Shown: positions 1 through 9,560, numbered from the stretch's first letter. The stretch: 36,311 nt of DNA from Deinococcota bacterium (GCA_963170125.1 CAUJFI010000085.1:1-36311); one strand, 5' to 3'. Numbers and translations: made by a program. The notes: generated from the sequence alone by a model not told the origin.

Positions 1-1611
1 GAGCGCCACCACGAGCTCGTCGCCAGCCTGTCCGGCGGGGAGCGCACGCGGCTGGGCCTCGCGCGGCTACTCATGGCGCAGCCGGACGTGCTGCTCCTCG
101 ACGAGCCGACCAACCACCTCGACATCGAGATGCGGGCCTGGCTCGAAGGCCACCTAGGGCGCTACCCGGGCGCGGCCCTCATCGTCTCCCACGACCGGGC
201 GTTCCTCGACGGCGCCTGCGGCCGCACCGCGGAGGTGAGCCGGGGCGAACTCCGCGTCGGCACCGGCAACCCGACCGCGTTCCGCGCGGCCCGAGCCGAG
301 GCCGAGCGCATCCAGGCGCAGACGCGCGCCAACCAGGAGCGCGAGCTGGCGCGCCTCGACGCGGCCGCCGAGCAGATGAAGCGCTGGGCCGGCCAGAGCG
401 AGAAGCTCCACCGGCGGGCCAAGGCCATGGAGCGCCGGGCCGACCGGTACGAGGTCGGCATGATCGACGAGGTGAGAGGCAAGGAGCGCACGACGCGCTT
501 CACGTTCGACTGCGAGCCGAGCGCCTCGATCGTCATGACGGGGGAGCACTTGAGCAAGAGCTTCGGCGGGCGCAAGCTCCTGGACGACCTTACCCTCGAG
601 GTGCGCCAGGGCGAGCGCATCGCGCTCGTCGGGCCCAACGGGGCGGGGAAGACCACCCTCCTGCGGCTCCTGCTCGGCGAGCACGCGTCCGACCATCCCC
701 TCGGGGCCGTCCGCACGGGCGCGCGGGTGAGGGTGGGGTACTACGACCAGGGCCTCAAAGGGGTCGTCGGCGACGCCACCCTGTTCGAGGAGCTCCTCAA
801 GCGCATGGGCGATGCCGACGCGCACAACGCGCTCGGGCGCTTCCTGTTCCCGTACGAGGCGCAGTTCAAGCGCGTCAACGACCTCTCGGGCGGCGAGCGG
901 GCGCGCCTCGCGCTCCTCGACCTGACCCTGGCCCGCCGCAACCTGCTGGTACTCGACGAGCCGACCAACCACCTGGATGTCGAGATGATAGAGGCGCTCG
1001 AGGCCGCACTGGACGCGTACGAGGGCACGCTCATCCTCGTGTCGCACGACAGGCGCTTCCTCTCCAAGCTCGCCACCCGCGTCTGGGAGGTAAGGGACGG
1101 ACGCTTCACCGACTACGCCGGCGACTGGGACTACTACATGCGCAAGCGCGGGGAGGGGCGCCCCGGCTCGGCCTCCGTGACCGACGAGGAGGCGCGTGGC
1201 GCGCGCGGAGCGGCTGCGGGCGGCGACACCCGCGGGGCGGACGCCGGCGGCTGGCAGGGGCGCGAGCCGACCCCCTCCCGTTGGCAGCTGGAGAGGCGAC
1301 TGTCGGCGTTGGAGGGCGAGATCGCCCAGGTGGAGGAGCGGCTCGCGGACGTGACGCACCTGCTCGGCTCGCCGATGACCCTCGCGGCCGCCGACCTGGC
1401 GGCGCTCGGCGTCGGCGACTGGCGCACGCCGGGACCGCCGCCGCCCACCGCCGAGCTCCTCGCCGCTCTGGGCGCCGAGCATGCCATCCTGGAAGCGCGG
1501 CTCCTCCAGCACATGGCGGAGTGGGAAGACACGACGGACATGCTGAGCGCCGCCGCAGCAGGTGGCAAGAGCGGTCAGCGAGAGCAGCCAGGTCTAGGAG
1601 GCGAGGACTAG
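1..1611 (+). CDS. ABC-F family ATP-binding protein (5' end outside window)
   Basis: The frame is open from base 1, so the gene starts upstream; 536 residues are visible. It begins inside the first nucleotide-binding domain: signature LSGGE (residues 10-14), Walker B with DEPTNHLD (34-41) and H-loop SHDR (63-66). A charged helical linker (about 90-170) follows, then a complete second domain: Walker [10 protein letters not shown] (211-219), signature LSGGE (from 295), Walker B DE (319-320) and another SHDR. The tail holds a Gly/Ala-rich stretch and a coiled-coil C-terminal extension (about 430-500). Two domains on one chain, the EPTNHLD motifs and no membrane segments identify an ABC-F protein. 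These soluble ATPases act on ribosomes (translation factors, or antibiotic protection). The subfamily cannot be set without the N-terminus. The stop lies 2 nt before the next ATG, so it is probably the upstream gene of the operon. Confidence 0.93.
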   Translation, partial: ERHHELVASLSGGERTRLGLARLLMAQPDVLLLDEPTNHLDIEMRAWLEGHLGRYPGAALIVSHDRAFLDGACGRTAEVSRGELRVGTGNPTAFRAARAEAERIQAQTRANQERELARLDAAAEQMKRWAGQSEKLHRRAKAMERRADRYEVGMIDEVRGKERTTRFTFDCEPSASIVMTGEHLSKSFGGRKLLDDLTLEVRQGERIALVGPNGAGKTTLLRLLLGEHASDHPLGAVRTGARVRVGYYDQGLKGVVGDATLFEELLKRMGDADAHNALGRFLFPYEAQFKRVNDLSGGERARLALLDLTLARRNLLVLDEPTNHLDVEMIEALEAALDAYEGTLILVSHDRRFLSKLATRVWEVRDGRFTDYAGDWDYYMRKRGEGRPGSASVTDEEARGARGAAAGGDTRGADAGGWQGREPTPSRWQLERRLSALEGEIAQVEERLADVTHLLGSPMTLAAADLAALGVGDWRTPGPPPPTAELLAALGAEHAILEARLLQHMAEWEDTTDMLSAAAAGGKSGQREQPGLGGED

Positions 1612-1613
1612 AG

Positions 1614-2393
1614 ATGCAACGCGTTCGTTACCGGAGCTTCGATGGGGTCCATTGGGGCGAGCTAGAAGGCGGGATGATCCACCAGTTGACGCACATGCTC
1701 GGTTCGCCGAGCGGGCACCGCGTGCCGTTGAGCGACGTGTCGTTGCTGCCGCCGTGCGAGCCGAACGTCATCGTGTGCGTGGGCAGGAACTACGCCGATC
1801 ACATCCGCGAGCTCGGCAACGACAAGGCCGGGCTGCCGACCGAGCCGGGGCTGTTCCTCAAGGGCCTGAACACCCTGAGCGGCGCGGGCGACGACGTGCC
1901 CTACCCGACCTGGACCGACGACCTGCAGTACGAGGGCGAGCTGGCCGTCGTCATCGCCAGGGAGCTGCGCAACGTCCCGGTCGAGGAGGCGCTCGACCAC
2001 GTCCTCGGCTACACGTGCGCCCTCGACGTGACGGCGCGCGACAAGCAGCGCGGCGACCTCCAGTGGGTCAGGGCCAAGTCGGCCGACGGCTTCTGTCCGG
2101 TCGGGCCGTGGCTCGAGACGGACCTGGACCCGACCGACCTGCGGGTCACCACGCGCGTCAACGGCGAGGTCCGTCAGGACGGCAGGACCTCGGACATGAT
2201 CTTCCCGGTCGCTCAGGTGCTGGCCTACATCAGCCGCTTCATGACGCTGCGCCCCGGCGACGTCGTGCTCACGGGCACGCCCGAGGGCGTAGGCAAGCTC
2301 AAGGTAGGGGACGCGGTGGAGGTGAGCGTGGAAGGCGTCGGCACGTTGACGAACCAGGTCGCGGCCGAGGTGCTCCCAGCGCCGAGCGCATGA
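1614..2393 (+). CDS. Fumarylacetoacetate hydrolase (FAH) family protein
   Basis: A protein of 259 residues. Family hallmarks are [16 protein letters not shown] near residue 55, [19 protein letters not shown] (acidic metal ligands), the ALDVTARD / [16 protein letters not shown] core, and [13 protein letters not shown] near the C-terminus. FAH/HpcE-type enzymes use a divalent metal to cleave or decarboxylate beta-keto acids such as acylpyruvates; the exact substrate cannot be read from sequence. The ATG at 1614 is preferred because an AGGAGG lies at 1596-1601 and the N-terminus ([11 protein letters not shown]) matches the usual short N-terminal domain of single-domain FAH proteins. Frames open further upstream only because of the high GC. 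The gene overlaps the next by ATGA, implying translational coupling. Confidence 0.92.
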   Translation: MQRVRYRSFDGVHWGELEGGMIHQLTHMLGSPSGHRVPLSDVSLLPPCEPNVIVCVGRNYADHIRELGNDKAGLPTEPGLFLKGLNTLSGAGDDVPYPTWTDDLQYEGELAVVIARELRNVPVEEALDHVLGYTCALDVTARDKQRGDLQWVRAKSADGFCPVGPWLETDLDPTDLRVTTRVNGEVRQDGRTSDMIFPVAQVLAYISRFMTLRPGDVVLTGTPEGVGKLKVGDAVEVSVEGVGTLTNQVAAEVLPAPSA

Positions 2394-3421
2394 CCCTGCA
2401 GCAGGGGCTGGACGCCGCGGCGGGCAGGCAGGCAGTGGACAACGTGCCCGATGGCGCGGTGCCGCCCGATTATCCGCGGGTGCGCGACCTCGGCGGCGGC
2501 GTGCTGCAGATCGACACGGGTCACCTGGGCAACCCGGGTACCATCGCCGTGTTCGCCCTACCCCTCCCGGGTGGCGGCTTCGCCCTCGTCGAGAGCGGGC
2601 CGGGCAGCACCCGTGCCGCCGTCAGCGCCGGCCTGCACGAGGCGGGCTTGGAGCCTCGCGACCTGCGCTGCGTCCTGCTCACCCACATCCACCTCGACCA
2701 CGCGGCCGCCGCCGGCGCCTTCCTCGAGGGTACGGACGCGAAGCTCGTGGTGCACGAGGCCGGTGCGCCGCACATGATCGACCCGAGCCGCCTCATGGCG
2801 AGCGCCCTGCGCGTGTATGGTGACGCCCTCACCAAGCTCTGGGGCACCATGCTCCCGGTGCCGGCGGAGCGCGTGCTGGCCGTCGCGGGGGGCGAGCGGC
2901 TCGACGTCGGCGGCCTGAGCGTGCGGGTCATCGCGACGCCGGGCCACGCCTCCCACCACGTCAGCTACCTCCTCGACGACGGCACGCTCTTCACCGGCGA
3001 CAGCGCCGGGGTGCGCCTCGGCGGGGCCGACCTCCTGCGCCCGGCGTTGCCGCCGCCCGACCTCGACCTCGAGACGTGGCAAGGCAGCATCGAGCGCATG
3101 GTGGCGGCCGCGCCCGAGCGGCTCGTGCTCACCCACTTCGGGCAGGTGGACGGACGCCATGCGGCCGCGGCCCACCTGCGCTCCACTACCGAGCGCAACC
3201 GGGAGTGGAGCGAGGCCGTTCTGACGGGTATGAACGCCGGCGAGGACGCCGCGGCGCTCGTGGCGCGCGTGCAGCGCCTCGAGGACGCGGAGCTGGCCGC
3301 GGCCGGCGTCCTGCCCGGCATCAGGCTCCGCTACAAGATCACCTCGGACGCCGCCATGACCGTGGCCGGCCTCAAGCGCTACTTCACGCGGCTGCACCCG
3401 GAGCGGCTTACGCGCGCATGA
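2390..3421 (+). CDS. Metallo-beta-lactamase fold hydrolase
   Basis: A protein of 343 residues starting at the ATG of the ATGA that closes the FAH gene. The zinc motif HIHLDH is at residues 99-104. Further MBL ligands are visible in [11 protein letters not shown] and FTGDSAG, and in THFGQVDG later on. The C-terminal third (after about 250) is helical and lacks a recognisable extra catalytic domain. The fold resembles glyoxalase II-like or general MBL hydrolases; substrate unknown. It sits between the FAH-family gene and purN with 4-bp overlaps on both sides, so it is co-translated with purine genes, but nothing in its sequence indicates a purine role. Confidence 0.9.
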   Translation: MTLQQGLDAAAGRQAVDNVPDGAVPPDYPRVRDLGGGVLQIDTGHLGNPGTIAVFALPLPGGGFALVESGPGSTRAAVSAGLHEAGLEPRDLRCVLLTHIHLDHAAAAGAFLEGTDAKLVVHEAGAPHMIDPSRLMASALRVYGDALTKLWGTMLPVPAERVLAVAGGERLDVGGLSVRVIATPGHASHHVSYLLDDGTLFTGDSAGVRLGGADLLRPALPPPDLDLETWQGSIERMVAAAPERLVLTHFGQVDGRHAAAAHLRSTTERNREWSEAVLTGMNAGEDAAALVARVQRLEDAELAAAGVLPGIRLRYKITSDAAMTVAGLKRYFTRLHPERLTRA

Positions 3422-4041
3422 GCGCGCCCACTCGTTTCCCGCTCGGCCGCCCCGCGCGCCTGGCCGTGTTCGCTTCGGGGCGGGGGTCGAACCTCCAGTC
3501 GCTCCTGCACGCGTTCCCGGCCGGTCACGAGCTCGCCTCCGTCGTGTTGGTCGTCAGCAACCGGCCCGATGCCACGGCACTGGACCGTGCGCGCGCCGCG
3601 GGCGTGGTCGCCGTGCACGTGCCCTGGCCGACCCGCGCCGACTTCGAGGCAGCAGCGAACGGCCTGCTGTCGCAGCACGGCGTAGACGTGGTCTGCCTCG
3701 CGGGGTTCATGCGGCTGCTATCGGCCGGCTTCACGGAGCGCTGGGCGGGACGGCTCGTGAACGTCCACCCGAGCCTGCTCCCCGACTTCCCGGGGCTCGA
3801 CGCCCACGGGCAGGCCATAGCGGCCGGCGTCAAGGAGTCCGGCTGCACCGTGCACCTCGTGGACGCTGGTGTGGACTCCGGTCCCGTGATACTGCAACGC
3901 AAGGTGCCCGTGTTGCCGGGCGACGACGCCGAGGCCCTCGCCGGGCGCGTCCTCGCCGTGGAGCACGAGGCGTACCCAGCGGCCGTCAGGCTGCTCCTCA
4001 CGGGCGCCTGGCGCCATGACGATCTTGGAGAGACCGGATGA
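3418..4041 (+). CDS. purN: Phosphoribosylglycinamide formyltransferase (GAR transformylase)
   Basis: A protein of 207 residues, the usual PurN size. It transfers the formyl group of 10-formyl-tetrahydrofolate to GAR, the third step of de novo purine synthesis. Seen directly: the phosphate-binding GRGSNLQ (residues 21-27) and the catalytic triad Asn115 and His117 (in NVHPSLLP) plus Asp153 (in [10 protein letters not shown]), equivalent to N106/H108/D144 of the E. coli enzyme. The start is the ATG at 3418 overlapping the MBL stop; the open frame upstream of it is antisense-like GC filler. It overlaps purD by ATGA, a sensible pairing because PurD makes the PurN substrate. Confidence 0.97.
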   Translation: MSAPTRFPLGRPARLAVFASGRGSNLQSLLHAFPAGHELASVVLVVSNRPDATALDRARAAGVVAVHVPWPTRADFEAAANGLLSQHGVDVVCLAGFMRLLSAGFTERWAGRLVNVHPSLLPDFPGLDAHGQAIAAGVKESGCTVHLVDAGVDSGPVILQRKVPVLPGDDAEALAGRVLAVEHEAYPAAVRLLLTGAWRHDDLGETG

Positions 4042-5261
4042 GGGTCGTAGTCGTAGGTAGCGGCGGCCGGGAGCACGCCTTGGACTGGGTGCTCCGCGCG
4101 GGCGGGGCAGACGTGGCGCTGGTGGGCGTAGACCCCGACGTGGAGGCCCTGGCCGAGCGCATCGCTGCGCACGGGCCCGACCTGGTCGTCATCGGGCCGG
4201 AGGCGCCGCTCGTCGCCGGGCTCGCCGACGTGCTGCGCGGCAGGGGTCTCGACGTCTTCGGCCCGTCGCGGGAGGCGGCTGCGCTCGAGGGTTCCAAAGT
4301 GGTGGCCAAGGCGTTCATGTCGCGTTGGGGCGTGCCGACGGCGCGCTACCTCGCATTTGATAATCCTAGCGAAGCCCTCGCTTACCTCGCGACCGCCACC
4401 GCCCCGATAGTCGTGAAGGACTCGGGGCTGGCGGCCGGCAAGGGCGTCACCGTGGCCGGCACGCTCGAGGAGGCCGAGGCGGCCGTGCGCGCCGTGTTCT
4501 CGGGCGCCGCCGGCGCGTCCGGGCCGCAGGTCGGCGCGCGCCGCGAGGTCGTCATCGAGGAGTGCCTCAGCGGGCGCGAGCTGACGGTCATGCTCCTCAC
4601 GGACGGCGCCACGTACCGCCTGCTGCCCACGGCCCGCGACCACAAGCGCCTGTGCGACGGCGACACGGGCGAGATGACCGGCGGCATGGGCGTGGTGGCC
4701 CCCGTCGCACTGCCCGACCCCGCGCTGCTCGCCACGATCGAGGAGACCGTCGTCAAGCCCGTCGTCGCGGGCCTCGCCGCCGAGGGGCTCTTCTACCGCG
4801 GCGTCCTGTACATCGGCCTCATGCTCACCCCGGACGGCCCGAAGGTCCTGGAGTTCAACGTGCGGTTCGGCGACCCGGAGGCGCAGGCCGTGCTCCCGCT
4901 CCTCGCCTCGAACGCGCCGGAGCTGTTCCGGGCGGTGGCCAGGGGGGAGCTGGCGTCCTCGAGCGTCACGTGGCGCGCCGCCCACACCGCCTGCGTCGTC
5001 ATGGCGGCCCCCGGCTACCCGGCCGCGCCCCTGGCGGGCGTGCCGGTGAGCGTGCCGGCCGACCTCGGGGAGGGCGTCCTGCTGTTCGCCGGCGGCCTCG
5101 CGCCCGCGGGCGGGCCGGGCGCGTACGTCACGTCGGGCGGGAGGGCGCTGAACGTGGTCGGGATCGGCGCCAGCGCCGCCGAGGCGCGAGCGTCCGCTTA
5201 CGCCGCCGTCGAGCGGATCTCCTTCCCGGGGGCGCAGTACCGCACCGACATCGGCGCGTGA
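4038..5261 (+). CDS. purD: Phosphoribosylamine-glycine ligase (GAR synthetase), shortened N-terminal domain
   Basis: A protein of 407 residues. It joins 5-phosphoribosylamine and glycine using ATP to give GAR. Landmarks in order: GSGGREHAL (7-15), [15 protein letters not shown], the ATP-grasp region [33 protein letters not shown], and the signature [15 protein letters not shown]. The C-terminal end YRTDIGA is normal. Oddity: between HALDW and [10 protein letters not shown] there are only about 30 residues. E. coli PurD has about 48 and includes the highly conserved PGNAG loop, which is absent here. The frame is intact, so this is an in-frame loss rather than a frameshift. The start is the ATG overlapping purN. 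Confidence 0.95.
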   Translation: MRVVVVGSGGREHALDWVLRAGGADVALVGVDPDVEALAERIAAHGPDLVVIGPEAPLVAGLADVLRGRGLDVFGPSREAAALEGSKVVAKAFMSRWGVPTARYLAFDNPSEALAYLATATAPIVVKDSGLAAGKGVTVAGTLEEAEAAVRAVFSGAAGASGPQVGARREVVIEECLSGRELTVMLLTDGATYRLLPTARDHKRLCDGDTGEMTGGMGVVAPVALPDPALLATIEETVVKPVVAGLAAEGLFYRGVLYIGLMLTPDGPKVLEFNVRFGDPEAQAVLPLLASNAPELFRAVARGELASSSVTWRAAHTACVVMAAPGYPAAPLAGVPVSVPADLGEGVLLFAGGLAPAGGPGAYVTSGGRALNVVGIGASAAEARASAYAAVERISFPGAQYRTDIGA

Positions 5262-5324
5262 CCCATGCGCCGTAGCGTTTGTGCCTTGGGGTACTAGCGT
5301 TCCGCTTGTGTCAGCGTGCACGAG

Positions 5325-5339
5325 CGCTCCGGTGGAGCG
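5325..5339. other. Small hairpin between purD and the lipoprotein gene
   Basis: CGCTCC - GGT - GGAGCG forms a perfect 6-bp stem with a 3-nt loop, 64 nt after the purD stop and 9 nt before the -10 box of the next gene. It could end purD transcription or be an operator; there is no T-tract. Confidence 0.3.
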
Positions 5340-5348
5340 ACGGCGCGG

Positions 5349-5354
5349 TAAACT
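5349..5354 (+). promoter_or_regulatory. Leaderless -10 box (TAAACT) of the lipoprotein-dxs unit
   Basis: TAAACT fits the TANNNT -10 consensus and ends 6 nt before the ATG at 5361. Transcription would therefore begin at or next to the start codon. There is no Shine-Dalgarno sequence and no convincing -35 box. The same geometry recurs at several genes in this window. Confidence 0.6.
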
Positions 5355-5360
5355 CGGCGC

Positions 5361-6116
5361 ATGCATAGCGCCCCCCGGCTCACGGCCAGCCCTGATAGGT
5401 CCAGGACCGGTCGTCAACCCTTTCAGGTCGCCCGCGCCGCCGCCCTCGTGGGGCTCGTGGCGCTCCTCCTCGCCGCCTGCGCGCCGAGCGGGGCGGACGC
5501 CCCGCGCGTCGGCGTGGAGCAGCTCACCGAGCCCATCTCCTTCTACCCGAACCAGACCGGTGCGACTTGGGAGTACCTGCCCAACGGCGCACGCCTCACG
5601 GACCCCCGCACCACGGTGCAGATCGTCGGTCCGACGGTCGTAGACGGCGAGGTCTGGGTGGCCTGGCACGCGCGGGGCCGCGGCCTCGACGAGACGAGCT
5701 ACCGCCAGGTCCGGGCCGACGGCGTGTGGCTCAAGCGTCAGGAACGCCTGGGCACGACCTACACGTTCGACCCACCGCTGAGGGAGTACCCCGCGCAGGG
5801 CGAGCTGCGCGTCGGCGGCCTCTGGACGGGCAAGACGACCGTCCACATCAGCGCAGACGCCGGCAAGCAGAACCTCACCCTCGCCGTGGACTACACCTAC
5901 ATGGTCGTCGACAAGCGCAAGGTGGCGGTGCCGGCCGGCGAGCTGGAGGTGTACGTCATCGACTTCATCAGCCGCACCATCGACGAGAACGGTGCCGTCA
6001 CCGAAGAGCTAACGCAGCAGTCGTGGTTCTCGCCGTACCTCGGCGACGTGCGCCTGCGCTCCAACCAAGTGCTGGTCGGCACGAACGTGCCCGCCCTTGC
6101 CCCTCAGGAGCCGTGA
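5361..6116 (+). CDS. Putative secreted lipoprotein, function unknown
   Basis: A protein of 251 residues. An N-terminal basic stretch is followed by a hydrophobic core (about 26-38) and a lipobox L-A-A-C with Cys40, so it is predicted to be lipidated and anchored outside the cytoplasmic membrane. The mature part has alternating beta-strand-like segments with aromatic residues and resembles no catalytic family I can name. The ATG at 5361 is supported by the leaderless -10 box just upstream. Only 13 nt separate it from dxs, suggesting co-transcription. A periplasmic or envelope structural role is a guess from the lipobox alone. Confidence 0.8.
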   Translation: MHSAPRLTASPDRSRTGRQPFQVARAAALVGLVALLLAACAPSGADAPRVGVEQLTEPISFYPNQTGATWEYLPNGARLTDPRTTVQIVGPTVVDGEVWVAWHARGRGLDETSYRQVRADGVWLKRQERLGTTYTFDPPLREYPAQGELRVGGLWTGKTTVHISADAGKQNLTLAVDYTYMVVDKRKVAVPAGELEVYVIDFISRTIDENGAVTEELTQQSWFSPYLGDVRLRSNQVLVGTNVPALAPQEP

Positions 6117-6129
6117 GCCGGAAGGCGCC

Positions 6130-8061
6130 ATGAGTTCCGACCCTGCCAACACCCCGTCGGCCAAGCCTCCGCCCACCGGGCTCCTGGAGCGCATCGACCA
6201 GCCGGAAGACCTGAAGCGGCTCGAGCCCGCTCAGCTGCCGGAGCTGGCCGAGGAACTCCGCTCCGAGGTCATCCGCGTCTGCTCCGTCGCCGGGGGCCAC
6301 CTGGCCTCGAGCCTCGGCGCCGTGGAGCTGACCGTCGCGTTGCACTACCTGTTCGACACGCGCCGCGACCGCGTCGTGTGGGACGTCGGCCATCAGACCT
6401 ACGGCCACAAGATCCTGACGGGCAGGAAGGACCGGATCGAGACGATCCGCACGGGCGGCGGCCTCGCCGGCTTCACGTCCATCAGCGAGTCCGAGCACGA
6501 CGCCCTCACCGTCGGGCACGCCTCGACGAGCCTAGCGGCGGCGCTCGGCATGGCGCTCGCCCGCGACGCCCGCGGGGAGGACTACGAGGTCGCCGCCGTC
6601 ATCGGCGACGGCGCCCTGACGGGCGGCATGGCCCTCGCCGCGCTCAACCAGATCGGCCACCTCAAACCGCGCATGCTCATCGTGCTGAACGACAACGAGA
6701 TGTCGATCAGCGAGAACGTGGGCGCCATCAACCATTACATGCGCACGCTGCAGGTGCAGCCGTGGTTCCAGCGGGCGGAGGATCGCGCCAAGGCGGGCCT
6801 CACGCGCGTCTGGGAGCCGCTCGGCGAGCTGAGCAGCCGCGCCAAGAAGGCCGCTCGCCGCTTCTTCGACCCGGCGAGCAACAACCCGTTCCACGCCATG
6901 GGACTGCGCTACGTCGGGCCGATCGACGGGCACGACATCCCGCAGCTGCTCTACTACCTGGCCAAGATCCGCGAGCTGGACGGCCCGACGATGCTCCACA
7001 TCGTCACCCGCAAGGGCAAGGGCTACGAGGTGGCCGAGTCCGACCCGATCACGTGGCACGGCGCCTCCACGTTCGACCCCAAACACCCCGTCGCCAAGGG
7101 CAAGAGCCACACGTGGTCGAGCGCGTTCGGCGACGCGGCCGCCGCCATGGCGCAAGCCGACGACCGCGTGTGGGTCATCACCCCGGCCATGCGCGAGGGC
7201 AGCGGGCTCGTCGAGTACAGCAAGGCGCACGCCGATCGCTACCTCGACGTCGGGATAGCCGAAGACGTCGCCGTCACCGTGGGCGCCGGGCTGGCGCTGC
7301 GCGGCGAGAAGCCCATCGTCGCCATCTACTCCACGTTCCTGCAGCGGGCCTTCGACCAGGTCGTGCACGACGTGGCCCTCGACGAGCTGGACGTCATCTT
7401 CGCGATCGACCGTGCCGGCCTCGTCGGCGGCGACGGCGCCACGCACCAGGGCATCTACGACCTCGCCTACTTGCGCACGGTGCCCCACGTCGGCATCGGC
7501 ATGCCGCGCGATGCCGCGGAGCTGCGCGGGATGCTCAAGGCCGCGCATCGCCTCGGTGGCCCCAAGGCCATCCGGTGGCCGAGGGGGAGCGTGGCGCCTG
7601 CCGCCGACACGCCCTTCGCGGCGTGGCCGGAGGTCCGGTGGGGGAGCTGGGAGGTCGTCAAGGCCGGCACCGACGTGGTCGTGCTCGGCATCGGCCCCAC
7701 CGTCGACTACGCGCTGGCGGCCGCGGCCGACGACCCCCGCGTGGCGGTCGTGAACGCCCGCTTCGTCAAGCCGCTCGACACGGAGCTCCTACTGCGGCTG
7801 GCGCGCTCCGCGAAGGCCATCGTGGCCGTCGAGGACCACACGGTGGTCGGCGGCCTGGGCAGCGCCGTCCTGGAGGCCCTCGCCGACGCCGGCGTGGCCA
7901 CGCGCGTCGTGCGCCTCGGAGTCCAGGACACGCCCGTGCCGCACGGCGATCCGCCGGCGCAGCACGAGGAACTCGGGTACGGGCCGAAGGCGATCGGCCG
8001 GGCGCTGGCGAAGCTCGGCGTCGGTCCGGGCGCGAGGGACGAGCGCGCCGCCGTCATCTGA
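6130..8061 (+). CDS. dxs: 1-deoxy-D-xylulose-5-phosphate synthase
   Basis: A protein of 643 residues. Dxs condenses pyruvate and glyceraldehyde 3-phosphate with thiamine diphosphate, committing carbon to MEP-pathway isoprenoids (carotenoids, quinones). Seen: GGHLASSLG (His56), [17 protein letters not shown], the ThDP/Mg motif [15 protein letters not shown] (from 159) with [23 protein letters not shown] with His439, and the C-terminal transketolase domain. Oddity: the catalytic Glu378 is present (GIAE), but the next two residues are Asp-Val where the family normally has Gln-His (AEQHAVT). The ATG at 6130 is chosen because GGAAGG (6120-6125) precedes it and the N-terminus then starts just before [16 protein letters not shown] 33 nt upstream is in frame but overlaps the lipoprotein gene and lacks an advantage. 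Confidence 0.96.
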   Translation: MSSDPANTPSAKPPPTGLLERIDQPEDLKRLEPAQLPELAEELRSEVIRVCSVAGGHLASSLGAVELTVALHYLFDTRRDRVVWDVGHQTYGHKILTGRKDRIETIRTGGGLAGFTSISESEHDALTVGHASTSLAAALGMALARDARGEDYEVAAVIGDGALTGGMALAALNQIGHLKPRMLIVLNDNEMSISENVGAINHYMRTLQVQPWFQRAEDRAKAGLTRVWEPLGELSSRAKKAARRFFDPASNNPFHAMGLRYVGPIDGHDIPQLLYYLAKIRELDGPTMLHIVTRKGKGYEVAESDPITWHGASTFDPKHPVAKGKSHTWSSAFGDAAAAMAQADDRVWVITPAMREGSGLVEYSKAHADRYLDVGIAEDVAVTVGAGLALRGEKPIVAIYSTFLQRAFDQVVHDVALDELDVIFAIDRAGLVGGDGATHQGIYDLAYLRTVPHVGIGMPRDAAELRGMLKAAHRLGGPKAIRWPRGSVAPAADTPFAAWPEVRWGSWEVVKAGTDVVVLGIGPTVDYALAAAADDPRVAVVNARFVKPLDTELLLRLARSAKAIVAVEDHTVVGGLGSAVLEALADAGVATRVVRLGVQDTPVPHGDPPAQHEELGYGPKAIGRALAKLGVGPGARDERAAVI

Positions 8062-8080
8062 GCGTTCGCCGGTAGCCTGG

Positions 8081-8115
8081 CTTCGGGCACCACCGCGACC
8101 CCGGGCGACCCGAAG
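8081..8115 (+). terminator. Possible dxs terminator hairpin
   Basis: CTTCGGG (8081-8087) can pair with CCCGAAG (8109-8115), 7 bp with a long 21-nt loop that is itself GC-rich. It lies 20 nt after the dxs stop. There is no T-run, so this is only a candidate. Confidence 0.35.
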
Positions 8116-8213
8116 GCCGCTAGCGGTGCCCACCCGCCTAACGACAGCTGGGGAGCCCGGGGGTCGGAGCCGGGAGAGGAGCGGCAGGACGCGCCAGAAG
8201 CGCGAGGGCGCGA

Positions 8214-8243
8214 TTGACACGCCGCGAGCCAGCCAGGTATCCT
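8214..8243 (+). promoter_or_regulatory. Consensus-like promoter of the tRNA cluster
   Basis: TTGACA (8214-8219), an 18-nt spacer, then TATCCT (8238-8243). This is the best sigma-70 type promoter in the window and is placed about 55 nt before the first tRNA, as expected for a stable-RNA operon. The rest of 8062-8298 holds only GC-rich sequence and small palindromes. Confidence 0.8.
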
Positions 8244-8298
8244 TGCGTTCGCCTCGGCGGCCGGTAATACCGACGGGAACGGCAACCAGGCACAGCGC

Positions 8299-8374
8299 GG
8301 AGCCGTAGTGTAGCGGTTAGCATATCTGCCTGTCACGCAGAAGGTCGCGGGTTCAAATCCCGTCGGCTCCGCCA
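8299..8374 (+). tRNA. tRNA-Asp (GTC)
   Basis: The acceptor stem GGAGCCG (8299-8305) pairs with CGGCTCC (8364-8370), followed by discriminator G and encoded CCA (8372-8374). The anticodon loop CTGTCAC sits on the stem TCTGC/GCAGA and gives GTC at 8332-8334. The T-arm GCGGGTTCAAATCCCGT is canonical. It reads Asp codons GAC/GAT. Confidence 0.97.
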
Positions 8375-8444
8375 CCGACCGAAGGCCAGCCTGGCGAGCG
8401 CATGCCCAAGTCCTGGGCCGCGCTCCCGGCTGCCGGAGGGGCAA

Positions 8445-8520
8445 GGCCAGGTAGCTCAGTCGGTAGAGCATGCGACTGAAAATCGCAGTGTCGGCAGTTC
8501 GATTCTGCCCCTGGCCACCA
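8445..8520 (+). tRNA. tRNA-Phe (GAA)
   Basis: The acceptor GGCCAGG (8445-8451) pairs with CCTGGCC (8510-8516); discriminator A and encoded CCA follow. The anticodon stem TGCGA/TCGCA carries the loop CTGAAAA with GAA at 8478-8480. D-arm (TAGCTCAGTCGGTAGAGCA) and T-arm (GGCAGTTCGATTCTGCC) are standard. It is 70 nt downstream of tRNA-Asp, likely in the same transcript. Confidence 0.97.
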
Positions 8521-8596
8521 CGGACCGCGGGCGCCGTCAACCGTCACAGGCGAGCGGCGCTCCGCGCTTGAAGCGGCCTCGATCGGCCCCAGGCGC

Positions 8597-8671
8597 GCCA
8601 ATGTAGCTCAGCGGTAGAGCAGCCGATTCGTAATCGGCAGGTCGTCGGTTCAAATCCGACCATTGGCTCCA
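8597..8671 (+). tRNA. tRNA-Thr (CGT)
   Basis: The acceptor GCCAATG (8597-8603) pairs with CATTGGC (8661-8667); discriminator T and encoded CCA (8669-8671). The anticodon stem GCCGA/TCGGC carries the loop TTCGTAA with CGT at 8629-8631, reading ACG (Thr). This codon is common in such GC-rich genomes. It is the last tRNA before a strong hairpin. Confidence 0.96.
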
Positions 8672-8673
8672 AC

Positions 8674-8715
8674 GATGAGGCCCGTCAGAGACGAAGTTCT
8701 CCGACGGGCCTCATC
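8674..8715 (+). terminator. Terminator hairpin of the tRNA operon
   Basis: GATGAGGCCCGTC (8674-8686) and GACGGGCCTCATC (8703-8715) form a perfect 13-bp stem. After one mismatch an inner GAGA/TCTC stem encloses a 6-nt loop. It starts 2 nt after the tRNA-Thr CCA. No real T-run follows. Because the next gene on the minus strand ends at 8785, the symmetric hairpin may serve both directions. Confidence 0.8.
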
Positions 8716-8784
8716 TATGTCCGTGGTCGACGGCACTCGGCCACCCCCGGTCCGCCAGGCGCATGCCGACCCGAGGCGCCCTGG

Positions 8785-9450
8785 CTACGCCGCCTCGGGG
8801 TCCCGATCACTCACGGGCCCGGCCAAAGGCAGCAACTCCAGCCATTCCGACGGGCACGGCCGGAGCAGGTCCTCGACCGCCCCGGGGTCCGTCACCTCGG
8901 GGTCGAGCCATCTATCGACGTCGGCGGGATCGAGGATGACGGGCATGCGGTCGTGAACCTGCGCCATGCGGGAGTTGGGGCTGGTCGTCAAGACGGTGAA
9001 CGAGGCCCCCCACTCGTGCAGGGCGTACAGCCCCGCCAGTAGGAGGGGTCGTCCGTCGCGCCGCTTTATCCAGTACGGCTGCTTGCGCTTAGTGCCTTCG
9101 AGCGGTCGCCACTCGTAGAAGCCGCTGGCCGGGACGACGCACCGCGCGCGCCGCAGCGCGTCCCGAAACGAGGGCTTCTCAGCAGCGGACTCGGCCCTAG
9201 CGTTGAAGAGCAGCCCCTTCACCTGCTTGGGGTCACGCACCCACGCGGGCTCCAAGCCCCACCGACCGACGAGCGTCGTCTCCACACCGTTGGGTTGCGC
9301 CAGGAAGGCGAGTTCCTCCGAGGGCGCCAAGTTGTAACCCAGCTTGCCCTGGCGCATGGCGGTGAGGACGCGGCGGTAGAAACCGTCCACCCCGAGCTCG
9401 TCGAGCATGGCCTGCGTCGCCTTGTCGATCTTCCCTAACCGTCCGCACAT
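8785..9450 (-). CDS. SRAP (SOS response-associated peptidase) family protein, YedK/HMCES-like
   Basis: A protein of 221 residues, the same size as E. coli YedK. The start must be the ATG at 9450: the family requires Cys2 (MCGR...), which becomes the catalytic nucleophile after Met removal. Other active-site residues are visible: Asn in YNLAPSEE, FNARAES, Glu in ASGFYEW, and His in VHDRMPVIL. SRAP proteins bind abasic sites in single-stranded DNA through a thiazolidine DNA-protein crosslink and so shield lesions. The gene is divergent from the TauE-like gene, sharing the 110-bp region 9451-9560. It ends 70 nt from the tRNA terminator. Confidence 0.95.
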   Translation of the reverse strand: MCGRLGKIDKATQAMLDELGVDGFYRRVLTAMRQGKLGYNLAPSEELAFLAQPNGVETTLVGRWGLEPAWVRDPKQVKGLLFNARAESAAEKPSFRDALRRARCVVPASGFYEWRPLEGTKRKQPYWIKRRDGRPLLLAGLYALHEWGASFTVLTTSPNSRMAQVHDRMPVILDPADVDRWLDPEVTDPGAVEDLLRPCPSEWLELLPLAGPVSDRDPEAA

Positions 9451-9460
9451 GCTGTTACGG

Positions 9461-9466
9461 ATGGTA
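9461..9466 (-). promoter_or_regulatory. Possible -10 box (TACCAT) of the SRAP gene
   Basis: Read on the minus strand, TACCAT ends 10 nt before the ATG at 9450. It fits TANNNT and would give a leader of only a few bases. No -35 box or Shine-Dalgarno sequence is evident. Confidence 0.4.
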
Positions 9467-9549
9467 GCGCGCTCGGGGACCCCTGTCCGGTGCTCCTGCC
9501 CGTTCCGAGCGATCGCGCCGCACTCCCTCATCGCCTCGGCAGTAGGGTG

Positions 9550-9555
9550 TAAGGT
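9550..9555 (+). promoter_or_regulatory. Leaderless -10 box (TAAGGT) of the TauE/SafE gene
   Basis: TAAGGT fits TANNNT and lies 5 nt before GTG 9561 and 8 nt before ATG 9564. No Shine-Dalgarno sequence separates it from the start, consistent with leaderless transcription. Confidence 0.5.
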
Positions 9556-9560
9556 TTCGC

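Noticed and set aside
154..1512. Long open frame opposite the ABC-F gene (and similar long opposite-strand frames, e.g. at 3525-5846, 15323-16636, 20828-22495)
   Set aside because: They lie fully antisense to genes with clear motifs, have low-complexity Arg/Ala/Gly/Val-rich or His-rich translations and no recognisable domains: typical by-products of very high GC.
4351..4370. AT-rich island with GATAAT inside purD, resembling a -10 box
   Set aside because: No -35 box at a proper distance and no gene start nearby; it encodes ordinary PurD residues (FDNPSE).
6097..6129. Upstream TTG start for dxs
   Set aside because: It overlaps the lipoprotein stop, lacks a better ribosome site, and adds residues unlike Dxs; ATG 6130 has GGAAGG upstream.
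8117..8126. Perfect palindrome CCGCTAGCGG after dxs
   Set aside because: Short and loopless as RNA; in such GC-rich DNA a 10-bp palindrome is not surprising and nothing nearby supports a binding site.
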